This document shows, piece by piece, positions 25,555 to 34,471 of a DNA stretch of 64,000 bases (position 1 is the first letter of the stretch; each line of letters opens with the position of its first letter). The notes beneath the pieces were generated by a model. The model was not told the origin of the DNA. It worked only from the letters and a program-made list of their open reading frames with translations, and ran no database searches. Source of the stretch: Xaviernesmea oryzae (lineage in GTDB: Bacteria > Pseudomonadota > Alphaproteobacteria > Rhizobiales > Rhizobiaceae); NCBI RefSeq assembly GCF_900109605.1, contig NZ_FOAM01000016.1:1-64000 (forward strand). The letters are read 5' to 3'. A program made the translations under genes and the position numbers.

Positions 25555-26427
25555 TTACCGGTCGAGGTTCTTGCCGACGGCGCGCATCAGGAAGAAGGCG
25601 ACGATATTGGCGAGGATGACGGCGATGATACCGCCGGCCGAGGCACCACCGACATCGTAGCCGAGCAGTGCCGTGCGATAGATGAGGAAGGCAAGGTTGG
25701 TCGAGGCATAGCCCGGACCGCCATTGGTGGTGACCAGGATTTCCGCATAGACGCCAAGCAGGAAGATCGTCTGGATCAGGATCACCACCGTGATCGCGCG
25801 GGCCAGATGCGGCAGCGTCAGATAGACGAAGCGGCTGACGAAGCCGGCGCCATCCATCTCGGCCGCTTCCTTCTGCTCGCCATCCAGCGATTGCAGCGCG
25901 GTGAGCAGGATCAGCGTGGCGAAGGGCAGCCATTGCCAGGCAACGATGATGATGATGGCGAGCAGCGGATATTGCGCGAACCAATCGACCGGCTGCAGCC
26001 CGAGGCCGCGCGCCATATCGGCCAGCACGCCGTAAGACGGGTGCATGATCATGTTCTTCCACACCAGCGCCGCAACCGGCGGCATGACGAAGAAGGGCGA
26101 GATGATCATAATGCGCACGATTCCCTGGCCGAAGATCTCCTGATCGATCAGGAGCGCGATGGCGATGCCGCCGAGAACCGTGATCAGCAACACCCCGCCG
26201 ACCAGCGCCAGCGTATTCCACAGAGACTGGAAGAAGGCCGGATCCGTGTAGAAGAAGCGGTAGTTGAACAGGCCGGCAAAGCCGACATTCGCCGGGTTCA
26301 ACAGATTGTAGTTCTGGAACGAAAACCACAGCGTCATCGCCAGCGGCACGATCATCCAGATCAGCAAAAGCCCTACCGAGGGCGCCATCATCAAGCGCGA
26401 TAGCCCGCGCGTCTGTGCCGTCGCCAT
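25555..26427 (-). CDS. smoF: Polyol ABC transporter permease (SmoF type)
   Basis: The 290-residue MalF-like permease has six helices and the EAA motif QKEAAEMDGAGFVSRFVYLTLP. The start follows GGGAGG. It lies 176 bp downstream of the binding-protein gene, a larger gap that often allows more of the binding protein to be made. Confidence 0.87.
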   Translation of the reverse strand: MATAQTRGLSRLMMAPSVGLLLIWMIVPLAMTLWFSFQNYNLLNPANVGFAGLFNYRFFYTDPAFFQSLWNTLALVGGVLLITVLGGIAIALLIDQEIFGQGIVRIMIISPFFVMPPVAALVWKNMIMHPSYGVLADMARGLGLQPVDWFAQYPLLAIIIIVAWQWLPFATLILLTALQSLDGEQKEAAEMDGAGFVSRFVYLTLPHLARAITVVILIQTIFLLGVYAEILVTTNGGPGYASTNLAFLIYRTALLGYDVGGASAGGIIAVILANIVAFFLMRAVGKNLDR

Positions 26428-26603
26428 ACGTCATGTCCTCCCGACAGCGATTGTTCTTCTTGCAAGCGACCGGCCGTCGGTCGCCCGAAGTTTTGGCAGA
26501 GCCGGGCCGCCTCATATGTCGAGGCGATCCGGCATTCCCACTCCGCCGCCCCCGATCAGGCGGACAGAGAGGCGGCGCGGGATGCGCCACCTCTCAAGTC
26601 GAT

Positions 26604-27914
26604 TTATTTCATGTACCCGCCACGCTGCATTTCGCGGGATGCGACGCCCTGCGCCTGGGCGAGCGCGTCGTCGACCGACATCTGTCCGGCGAGCGCTGCC
26701 GAGAACAGCTGACCGACCGTGGTGCCGAGACCCTGGAACTCCGGAATGGCGACAAACTGCACGCCGACATAGGGCACGGGCTTGACCGACGGATTCTTCG
26801 GATCGGCCGCGTTGATGCTGTCGAGCGTCATCTTGGCGAAAGGCGCGGCTTTCAGATAATTCTCGTTCTTGTAGAGCGAGGTGCGCGTGCCCGGAGGCAC
26901 GTTGGCCCAGCCTTCCTTCTCGGCGACGAGGTCGAGATAATGCTTGCTGGTTGCCCAGGAGACGAACTTCTCAGCGGCAGCGGCCTTCTGCGTGCCGGCG
27001 GGAATGGCGAGGTTCCAGGCCCAGAGCCAGTTGCCGCGCTTGCCCAAGCCCGTATCCGGCGCCAGCGCAAAGCCGACCTTGTCGGCGACCGTCGAGCTCT
27101 TCGGATCGGTGACGAAGGAGGCGGCGACGGTGGCGTCGATCCACATGCCGCACTTGCCCTGCTGGAACAGCGCCAGATTCTCGTTGAAGCCGTTGGACGA
27201 TGCGCCCGGAGGGCCGGCGTCCTTCATCAGCTGAACGTAGAAGTCGAGCGTCTTCTTCCATTCCGGCTGGTCGAACTGCGGCTTCCAGTTCTCATCGAAC
27301 CAGCGGGCGCCGAAGGCGTTGGAGGTGGCCGTCAGGAAAGCGATGTTTTCGCCCCAGCCCGCCTTGCCGCGCAGGCAGATGCCGTTGATGCCGGCCGACC
27401 GGTCGGTCATCTTGCGGGCGGCATCGGCGATGAAGTCCCAGGTCGGCGCGTCGGGCATTTTCAGCCCGGCCTTTTCCATCAGGTCCTTGCGGTACATCAC
27501 CATGGAGCTCTCGCCATAGAAAGGCGCGGCATAGAGCTTGCCGTCCATGGTCAGGCCCGAGCGGATGGCCGGCAGGAGATCGTCGACATCGTAATCGGCA
27601 CCAAGATTGTCGAGCGGCAGTAGCCAGCCCTGCTTGGCCCAGATCGGAACTTCATAGGTGCCGATCGTCATGATGTCGTACTGGCCGCCCTTGGTGGCCA
27701 CGTCGGTGGTGACGCGTTCACGCAGAACGTTTTCTTCCAGCGTCACCCATTGCAGCTGGATGTCCGGATTGGCTTTGGTGAAGTCATCGGTCAATTTCTG
27801 CATACGCACCATGTCGCCATTGTTGACGGTGGCGATGGTGAGCGTTTCGGCATGGGCCATGCCGGCAAGAACGGCTGCCGAGCAGGCGCCCAGCAGGATC
27901 GCTTTCAAATTCAT
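26604..27914 (-). CDS. smoE: Polyol ABC transporter substrate-binding protein (SmoE type)
   Basis: The 436-residue periplasmic protein has a signal peptide, LLGACSAAVLAGMAHAETL, with cleavage likely after AHA. The mature part is a group-1 solute-binding protein: DFTKANPDIQLQWVTLEEN, YDIMTIGTYEVPIWAKQGWL and GLTMDGKLYAAPFYGESSMV are typical of sorbitol/mannitol binders. ATG 27914 has GGGAGGA upstream and begins the signal peptide; the frame opens earlier at 28010 but without support. It is first in its operon, preceded by candidate operators. Confidence 0.88.
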   Translation of the reverse strand: MNLKAILLGACSAAVLAGMAHAETLTIATVNNGDMVRMQKLTDDFTKANPDIQLQWVTLEENVLRERVTTDVATKGGQYDIMTIGTYEVPIWAKQGWLLPLDNLGADYDVDDLLPAIRSGLTMDGKLYAAPFYGESSMVMYRKDLMEKAGLKMPDAPTWDFIADAARKMTDRSAGINGICLRGKAGWGENIAFLTATSNAFGARWFDENWKPQFDQPEWKKTLDFYVQLMKDAGPPGASSNGFNENLALFQQGKCGMWIDATVAASFVTDPKSSTVADKVGFALAPDTGLGKRGNWLWAWNLAIPAGTQKAAAAEKFVSWATSKHYLDLVAEKEGWANVPPGTRTSLYKNENYLKAAPFAKMTLDSINAADPKNPSVKPVPYVGVQFVAIPEFQGLGTTVGQLFSAALAGQMSVDDALAQAQGVASREMQRGGYMK

Positions 27915-27940
27915 GAATCTTCCTCCCAGAAGAAAAGTGA

Positions 27941-27973
27941 GCATTTGCCTCACCGATGGGCATTTACTCACCA
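27941..27973 (-). promoter_or_regulatory. Direct repeat before smoE, possible operator
   Basis: GCATTT plus a CTCACC block occurs twice, 19 bp apart (from 27941 and from 27960). On the minus strand it reads GTGAGTAAATGC and GTGAGGCAAATGC. The spacing near two helical turns suggests a protein-binding array within the smoE leader or promoter. Confidence 0.35.
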
Positions 27974-28035
27974 AGCGCCGATTGTTGTCAATTCGTAATC
28001 GTCGCTGCACCGCGTAAAAACGTCCGCTCTAATAC

Positions 28036-28049
28036 TTTACGTGCGTAAA
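28036..28049. promoter_or_regulatory. Palindromic operator candidate of the polyol regulator
   Basis: TTTACG (28036-28041), TG, CGTAAA (28044-28049) is a perfect dyad 122 bp upstream of smoE in AT-rich DNA. The adjacent SorC-family gene makes its product the natural candidate to bind here. Confidence 0.5.
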
Positions 28050-28196
28050 TTTATATCATACCGCGCGACAAAAACAAGCCAGAAAGGGAATCATGACTAT
28101 TCCCATCCTCCTCCGCGCGGCCTGGCTTTGAAAACGACATAGGGGTGCGCCCTCTCCACGAGGAAAGGTGCAAGAAAAACAAGAAGAAGAGAAAGA

Positions 28197-29147
28197 TCAG
28201 ACCTTAAGCAGCGCTTCGGCCGTGGCCTCGTCGGTAATCAGCCCGTTGAGCACGCGACCGCGCAGGGCGGCGGCGAGTGCGGGCAGCTTGCGAGGGCCCT
28301 TCGCCATGCCGATCACGGTGCAGCGCTGCGTGTCGGGCAGCGGCACGCTGGCCACGCGATCGCGGATTCCCGGCATCAATTGCCCGTCGCGATCGTACAT
28401 CCAGCCACAGATTTCGCCTGCCGCGCCCGCCTCCACGAGTCGGCCCATCTCCGCCGGATCGAGAAAGCCGTCCTGGCAGAGCGGACCATCGACACCGAGT
28501 TCGCCAACGCCGACAAAGGCGACGTCGGCCGTGGCGCCGAGCTCCAGCGCGGAACGCACCAACGCCTGATTGTGCAAAACGTCACGCTCTTCCATGGACG
28601 AAACGAGCACCGGCAGCGGCATGGTGAAGTGGCGCGCCTTGACGGCCTCAGCCATGGAAAAGATCACGTTGTAATAGGCGACCGATCCGTCCCGCCCGAT
28701 ATTGCCGGTCAGAGAGACAATCCGGTGTTGCGGACAGTCCATCGGCGAGAGCTGATCGATGGCGGCCTTCAGCGTGCGGCCGGTGCCAACGGCCAGAACC
28801 GTGGGATCAGGCAGTTTCAGCCATCGTTCGATCTCGGCCGCACCGGCTTCGGCAATGCCGACGGTCGACGACGGCGAACCGGGATCGGTGGGCACCACCT
28901 CGACATGGCGCAAGGAAAACTTGTCCTTCAGCGCGGCGCTCAGCTCCAGGCAGGCGCCGATGGGGTGGTCGAGACGCACCTTGACCAGCCGCTCCGCCAT
29001 GGCCAGCGAGACGAGCCGCTGCGCAGACTGGCGGGAAATGCCCATGGCCGCGGCGATTTCATCCTGCGTGCGGCCGGCGACATAATAGAGCCAGCCCGCG
29101 CGGGCAGCGTCATCGAGCCGGGCGGCGCTGTCGGGTTTGCGTGCCAT
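28197..29147 (-). CDS. SorC-family sugar-responsive transcription regulator
   Basis: The 316-residue protein has an N-terminal helix-turn-helix (TQDEIAAAMGISRQSAQRLVS, split for description at residues about 25-45) and a C-terminal sugar-phosphate-binding domain with VLAVGTGRTLKAAIDQL, VSLTGNIGRDGS and VAFVGVGELG. It is cotranscribed in direction with, and 282 bp before, smoE, and is the likely regulator of the polyol operon. Start 29147 has AGGG at 7 nt; the frame opens 36 nt earlier. Confidence 0.85.
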   Translation of the reverse strand: MARKPDSAARLDDAARAGWLYYVAGRTQDEIAAAMGISRQSAQRLVSLAMAERLVKVRLDHPIGACLELSAALKDKFSLRHVEVVPTDPGSPSSTVGIAEAGAAEIERWLKLPDPTVLAVGTGRTLKAAIDQLSPMDCPQHRIVSLTGNIGRDGSVAYYNVIFSMAEAVKARHFTMPLPVLVSSMEERDVLHNQALVRSALELGATADVAFVGVGELGVDGPLCQDGFLDPAEMGRLVEAGAAGEICGWMYDRDGQLMPGIRDRVASVPLPDTQRCTVIGMAKGPRKLPALAAALRGRVLNGLITDEATAEALLKV

Positions 29148-29390
29148 GATCTGCCCTGTTCTCTCCGCCGTCTCTGCTGGCACTCTTCGCCTGATCTGTC
29201 AATCGACCCATGGCTCATCGCCATCTGTGGTTGTTAGACTCATGTCCGGAACACGGCTGTTGCAGAGCAAAAAATTTACCGATTGATAAAAAAACCGGCC
29301 GTGTTACCGTTCGTGCTTCAGGCGCGGCGACAGAACCGGCAAAAACGAGGGGCCGCCAGCGCCGGGACAGACCCGTCACGGAGAAGACCA

Positions 29391-30758
29391 ATGGGAACCA
29401 CAGACACTGGGATCGTGGCCGGGCGCTTGCCGCCGGCCGAAGTCGAAGCCAATTTTGCCGATCTGCATGCCCCGCTTACCCGCCACGAGGCGCTGGTGGA
29501 GTCGGATCGCTGCTACTTCTGTTATGACGCGCCGTGCATGACGGCCTGTCCCACCTCCATCGACATTCCCCTGTTCATCCGGCAGATCTCGACAGGGAAT
29601 GCGCTGGGCGCGGCCAAGACGATTTTCGACCAGAATATTCTCGGCGGCATGTGCGCGCGCGTCTGTCCCACCGAAACGCTCTGCGAGGAGGCCTGTGTGC
29701 GCAACACGGCCGAGGAGCGGCCCGTCGAAATCGGCCGCCTGCAGCGTTTCGCCACCGATGCGGCCATGCGCGAGAACAAGCAGTTCTATCGCCGGGCAGC
29801 GCCATCGGGCAAGTCGATCGGCGTAGTCGGCGCCGGCCCTGCGGGCCTTGCCTGCGCCCATCGCCTCGCCATGAAAGGCCACGCCGTCACCCTCTATGAC
29901 GCGCGCGAGAAGGCCGGCGGCCTCAACGAATATGGCATCGCCGCCTACAAGGCCGTCGATGATTTCGCCAGTCGTGAGGTCGATTATGTCACCGCCATCG
30001 GCGGCATTGACATACGCAATGGACAAATGCTCGGCCGCGACTTTACGCTGACCGATCTGACCGCCCGCCATGATGCCGTCTTCCTGGGCATGGGCCTGGC
30101 CGGCGTCAACGCGCTGATGACCGAGGGCGAAGCGGCCGAAGGCGTCGAGGATGCGGTGGACTTCATCGCCCGGCTGCGCCAGTCGCCGACCAAGACCGAT
30201 ATCGGCGTCGGCCGGCGCATCGTCGTCATCGGCGGCGGCATGACGGCGGTGGATGCCGCCGTGCAGGCGCGGCTGCTCGGCGCCGAAGAGGTGACGATCT
30301 GTTATCGCCGCGGCAAGGAAAACATGAATGCCTCGGAATTCGAGCAGGATCTGGCCGCCGCCAAGGGCGTGACCATCCGCCACTGGCTGCAACCCTTGCG
30401 CATCGTCACCGGCGCGCAAGGGACCGTGACCGGCATCGAGCTTGCCTATACCCAGCTCGTCGATGGCCGCCTGACGACGACGGGCGAAACGACGGTGATC
30501 GCCGCCGATCAGGTGCTGAAAGCCATCGGCCAGACCTTCGAGCCGATGGGCCTTGAAGTCATCGGGCTTGAGCGCGGACGCATTCTCACCGATGCCGAGG
30601 GGCGTACCTCGCTCGACGGTGTCTGGGCCGGCGGGGACTGCATACTCGACGGGGAGGACCTGACCGTTTCCGCCGTCGCACAGGGGCGCGATGCCGCCGA
30701 ATCCATTCACCGCACCCTGATGGCCGTGGCATCGCCCGCCATCGTCGCCGTTGCCTGA
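29391..30758 (+). CDS. preT: NAD(P)-dependent dihydropyrimidine dehydrogenase, PreT subunit
   Basis: The 455-residue flavoprotein passes electrons from NAD(P)H to PreA, which reduces uracil or thymine to the dihydro form in the first step of reductive pyrimidine catabolism. The N-terminus has cysteines for [4Fe-4S] clusters (CYFCYDAPCMTACP and CARVCPTETLCEEAC). FAD binds at GVVGAGPAGLACAHRL and NAD(P)H at IVVIGGGMTAVDAAVQA. ATG 29391 has GGAGAA at 5 nt. preA follows 13 bp later. Confidence 0.93.
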   Translation: MGTTDTGIVAGRLPPAEVEANFADLHAPLTRHEALVESDRCYFCYDAPCMTACPTSIDIPLFIRQISTGNALGAAKTIFDQNILGGMCARVCPTETLCEEACVRNTAEERPVEIGRLQRFATDAAMRENKQFYRRAAPSGKSIGVVGAGPAGLACAHRLAMKGHAVTLYDAREKAGGLNEYGIAAYKAVDDFASREVDYVTAIGGIDIRNGQMLGRDFTLTDLTARHDAVFLGMGLAGVNALMTEGEAAEGVEDAVDFIARLRQSPTKTDIGVGRRIVVIGGGMTAVDAAVQARLLGAEEVTICYRRGKENMNASEFEQDLAAAKGVTIRHWLQPLRIVTGAQGTVTGIELAYTQLVDGRLTTTGETTVIAADQVLKAIGQTFEPMGLEVIGLERGRILTDAEGRTSLDGVWAGGDCILDGEDLTVSAVAQGRDAAESIHRTLMAVASPAIVAVA

Positions 30759-30771
30759 GGGGGAGAAGACC

Positions 30772-32085
30772 ATGGCAGACATCCGCAATGATTTCGTCGG
30801 CATCAAATCGCCCAACCCCTTCTGGCTCGCCTCCGCGCCGCCGACCGACAAGGCCTATAATGTCGAGCGCGCCTTCAAGGCCGGCTGGGGCGGCGTCGTC
30901 TGGAAGACGCTGGGCGAGGAAGGCCCGCCCGTCGTCAATGTCAACGGCCCGCGCTATGGCGCGATCTGGGGCGCCGACCGCCGCCTGCTCGGCCTCAACA
31001 ATATCGAGCTGATCACCGACCGCGACCTGCAGACCAACCTGCGCGAAATGAAGCAGGTGAAGATGAACTGGCCGGATCGCGCCCTGATCGCCTCGATCAT
31101 GGTGCCCTGCGTCGAGGAAAGCTGGAAGGCGATCCTACCGCTGGTGGAAGAGACCGGCGCCGATGGCATCGAGCTTAACTTCGGCTGTCCGCACGGGATG
31201 AGCGAGCGCGGCATGGGCGCGGCCGTCGGCCAAGTGCCGGAATATATCGAAATGGTCGTGCGCTGGTGCAAGCAATATACGCGCATGCCCGTCATCACCA
31301 AGCTGACGCCCAACATCACCGACATCCGCAATCCGGCCCGCGCGGCCAAGCGCGGCGGCACGGATGCCGTCTCGCTGATCAATACGATCAATTCGATCGT
31401 CTCGGTCGATCTCGACAATTTCGCCCCCAACCCCACCGTCGGCGGCAAGGGCACCCATGGCGGCTATTGCGGCCCGGCGGTCAAGCCGATCGCGCTCAAC
31501 ATGGTGGCCGAGATCGCCCGCGATCCGGAAACCTACGGCCTGCCGATTTCAGGCATCGGCGGCGTGACGACCTGGCGCGACGCCGCCGAATTCCTGGTGC
31601 TCGGCGCCGGCAATGTCCAGGTCTGCACCGCCGCCATGACCTATGGGTTCAAGATCGTTCAGGAAATGATCACCGGACTTTCGGACTGGATGGACGAGAA
31701 GGGCCACCGCACGCTGGACGACATTACCGGCCGCGCGGTGCCCAATGTCACCGACTGGCAATATCTCAACCTCAATTATATCGCCAAGGCGCGCATCGAC
31801 CAGGATCTCTGCATCCAGTGCGGCCGCTGCCACATCGCCTGCGAGGATACGTCGCACCAGGCGATCACCTCCATGGTCGATGGCATCAGGCATTTCGAGG
31901 TGATGGAAGACGAGTGCGTCGGCTGTAATCTCTGCGTCAACGTCTGCCCGGTCGACAATTGTATCTCCATGGTGTCGCTTGACCCCGGCACGCTGGACGA
32001 GCGCACCGGCAAGATCGTCGAGCCCATTTACGCCAACTGGACCACCCATCCGAACAATCCGATGGCACGGCAGGCGGCGGAGTAA
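30772..32085 (+). CDS. preA: NAD-dependent dihydropyrimidine dehydrogenase, PreA subunit
   Basis: The 437-residue subunit has a dihydroorotate-dehydrogenase-like FMN barrel (SPNPFWLASAPPTDKAYNV, then NFGCPHGMSERGMGAAVGQ, VITKLTPN and GGVTTWRDAAEFL) and a C-terminal ferredoxin domain with two [4Fe-4S] sets, CIQCGRCHIACED and CVGCNLCVNVCPVDNC. It carries the pyrimidine-reducing site and works with PreT. The start follows GGGGGAGA. The MDR dehydrogenase gene downstream is convergent. Confidence 0.94.
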   Translation: MADIRNDFVGIKSPNPFWLASAPPTDKAYNVERAFKAGWGGVVWKTLGEEGPPVVNVNGPRYGAIWGADRRLLGLNNIELITDRDLQTNLREMKQVKMNWPDRALIASIMVPCVEESWKAILPLVEETGADGIELNFGCPHGMSERGMGAAVGQVPEYIEMVVRWCKQYTRMPVITKLTPNITDIRNPARAAKRGGTDAVSLINTINSIVSVDLDNFAPNPTVGGKGTHGGYCGPAVKPIALNMVAEIARDPETYGLPISGIGGVTTWRDAAEFLVLGAGNVQVCTAAMTYGFKIVQEMITGLSDWMDEKGHRTLDDITGRAVPNVTDWQYLNLNYIAKARIDQDLCIQCGRCHIACEDTSHQAITSMVDGIRHFEVMEDECVGCNLCVNVCPVDNCISMVSLDPGTLDERTGKIVEPIYANWTTHPNNPMARQAAE

Positions 32086-32130
32086 ACAAGCGACCCGGGC
32101 CTTGCTTCTGGAAAGGCTCGGGTTTCGCCA

Positions 32131-33153
32131 TCACATAGTAATCACGACCTTGCCAAATGGCCCGCGCTCAAGATGCGCAAAGGCCTCGTGAGCGGCTTCG
32201 AAGGGGTAGCGCGCATCGATTACCGGCTTCAGGCCGAGATGATCCACGGCATGAACTAGGTCCTCCAGGCCCCGGCGATGGCCGACGGAAATGCCCTGGA
32301 TCGTGGCCTGTTTCAGCAACAGCGGCCCGGCGGAGCCTGAGACATCGAAGCCTTCGAGCACGCCGATCACCGAAATGCGCCCGCCCAGCGCCAGGGCTGC
32401 AAGCGATTGGCCGAGCGTTGGGCCGCCAACGAGTTCGAGCACATGATCGGCACCGTGGTCGCCTGACGCCTGCAACAGCGGCTCAACCCAGCCTTCACGC
32501 GGCAGGATATGGTCGGCGCCGAGCATGCGGGCGCGTTCTCCCTTTTCGGGGCTCGATGTCGTGATGAAGACTTCCGCGCCATGGGCCTTGGCAAGCTGAA
32601 GGCCGAACAGCGCCACGCCGCCCGTGCCCTTGATCAGCACGCGGTCGCCGGCCTTGATCCGGCCAAGCTCGATCAGCGCCGACCAGGCGGTCAGGCCCGC
32701 ACAGGGCAAGGTGCTGGCCTCGGCCGCGTCGAACGTTGAGGGTGCGGCAACGAACCACTCTTCGGAAAAGGTGACGTGCTCGGCCAGCACGCCGGGATGG
32801 GCGCCACCCAGCGCCTGATAGGGTGGCGTGCGGGCATTGCCCTTGGCCAGACCCTCGATCCGATCTGGCGAGAAGGTCGAGATCACGTGGTCACCGGGTT
32901 TGAAGCGCTTGGCTTGCGGCCCGGCCGCGATCACCGTCCCCGCCATGTCGGAAGCTGGAATGAAGGGAAAGGACAGGGGCGATCCCATGCCGTTCTCGAT
33001 CATCAGCTTGTCGCGATAATTCAGCGACACCGCTTCGACGCGCACGAGAAGCGTATTGCCTTCGGGTGCGCGGATCGGCGCCTCCGCCAAAGTCAGGTTC
33101 TCCAGCCCAAGCGCGTTCAGGGCCCAGCGGCGCGAAGTGGATGGGGTCGTCAT
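32131..33153 (-). CDS. Zinc-independent alcohol dehydrogenase/quinone reductase-like MDR protein
   Basis: The 340-residue medium-chain reductase has an N-terminal GroES-like domain (IPASDMAGTVIAAG, FKPGDHVIS) and a Rossmann domain (DRVLIKGTGGVALFGLQLAKAHGAEVFIT). It lacks the GHE-type zinc ligands of classical ADHs, so it is nearer quinone or enoyl reductases. The frame opens far upstream, but ATG 33153 follows GAGGA and begins a normal N-terminus. It is divergent from the LysR gene, which probably controls it. It has no obvious link to pyrimidines. Confidence 0.82.
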   Translation of the reverse strand: MTTPSTSRRWALNALGLENLTLAEAPIRAPEGNTLLVRVEAVSLNYRDKLMIENGMGSPLSFPFIPASDMAGTVIAAGPQAKRFKPGDHVISTFSPDRIEGLAKGNARTPPYQALGGAHPGVLAEHVTFSEEWFVAAPSTFDAAEASTLPCAGLTAWSALIELGRIKAGDRVLIKGTGGVALFGLQLAKAHGAEVFITTSSPEKGERARMLGADHILPREGWVEPLLQASGDHGADHVLELVGGPTLGQSLAALALGGRISVIGVLEGFDVSGSAGPLLLKQATIQGISVGHRRGLEDLVHAVDHLGLKPVIDARYPFEAAHEAFAHLERGPFGKVVITM

Positions 33154-33289
33154 GATCGTCCTCGCTTCTGTGATGATGCGGCCATGCGCGTCACATCGAC
33201 ATGGCCATGGGATGCGGGCGCACATTACCGTTGAACCTTCATCGGCATTTGCGATAGTTCTTCTCGATATTGTCGCCCTGGAGGAACCG

Positions 33290-34270
33290 ATGGAACAGCT
33301 TCGCGATGTGCCGGTCTTTGTGGAAGCCGCCGAGGCGGGCAGCTTTTCGCTGGCGGCCGCGCGGCTCAATCTGACCCGCTCGGCCGTGGCCAAAGCCATC
33401 GGCCGGATGGAAGGACGGCTTGGCGCGCGGCTTTTCCATCGCACGACGCGGCGCCAGAGCCTGACGGAGGAAGGCCGCTTCTTCTACGAGCGCTGCCTGC
33501 GCGCGGTGGAGGAAATCCGCGCCGGCGAGGCGCTGATCGAGAGCGGGCGGCGGGAGGTGCGCGGGCGGTTGCGCGTGTCCATGCCTGTCGTCTTCGGCCG
33601 AACCTGTGTCGCGCCGATTCTCGTCTGCCTGATGCGTGATCATCCGGGGCTGGAACTGGATCTCTCCTTCAGCGATCGGGTGGTCGACATGGTCGAGGAA
33701 GGTTTCGATCTCTGCATCCGCAATGGCCTGCTGAAGGATGAGCCGGACCTGATGGCGCGGCGCATCGCCTTCCAGCGCATGACCGTCTGCGCCGCCCCGT
33801 CCTATCTCGCCCGGCATGGCACGCCGGAGCAACTGGAGGATCTGGGCGCGCATGACGGCTTGCTCTATGCCCGGCGCGACCAGGTGCGTAGCTGGATCTT
33901 TCCGACCGCCGAAGAGCCGATGCGTGCGGTGATCCCCAAGGCTCGGCTGCGGGTGGACGATCTCCAGGCGCTGCTCGATGCCGCCTGCGCCGGCCTCGGC
34001 CTTGCCTGGCTACCCTGCTGGATGGTGCGCGACGCGGTGCGGGATGGACGGCTGGTACAGGTTCTGACACACGTGCCGAGCATTCATTTCAGCAGCCATG
34101 CGGTCTGGCTGAAGACGCCGGTGATGCTGCCTAAGCTCAGGATCGCGATCGACCGATTGGCGGCAGATCTGCCGGACAGAATGGGCGTGCTGCTCGATCC
34201 GGACTGCCGCGAACCGGCTGGGCAAGCACCTTCGCGTGAACGATCCGTCACCCAAGCGGCAGTTGCTTAA
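33290..34270 (+). CDS. LysR-family transcription regulator
   Basis: The 326-residue regulator has the LysR HTH (FVEAAEAGSFSLAAARLNLTRSAVAKAIGRME, in pieces at residues about 8-40) and RLFHRTTRRQSLTEEG. The effector domain is of the LTTR_2 type: GRLRVSMPVVFGR and RRIAFQRMTVCAAPSYL. ATG 33290 has GGAGG at 7 nt. The 136-bp gap to the divergent MDR dehydrogenase should hold the shared operator. The ligand is unknown. Confidence 0.88.
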   Translation: MEQLRDVPVFVEAAEAGSFSLAAARLNLTRSAVAKAIGRMEGRLGARLFHRTTRRQSLTEEGRFFYERCLRAVEEIRAGEALIESGRREVRGRLRVSMPVVFGRTCVAPILVCLMRDHPGLELDLSFSDRVVDMVEEGFDLCIRNGLLKDEPDLMARRIAFQRMTVCAAPSYLARHGTPEQLEDLGAHDGLLYARRDQVRSWIFPTAEEPMRAVIPKARLRVDDLQALLDAACAGLGLAWLPCWMVRDAVRDGRLVQVLTHVPSIHFSSHAVWLKTPVMLPKLRIAIDRLAADLPDRMGVLLDPDCREPAGQAPSRERSVTQAAVA

Positions 34271-34471
34271 ATCATCAAAGCCACCGATATAGAGCGGGTC
34301 GCATGAAAACCGACGCAACCCCTCTGACGGCTGATGCAGGGCACCCGATGGCCCTGTCTGGCTGAGAGGCGAACATGCAGCGGCATCGGATGCGCGTTTT
34401 CAGGCGCAGGATGCTGCGAGGCGCTTGCAGGCGGCTTGCAGCGCGGGAACTGATCTTCAGGAGGGCTCTGC

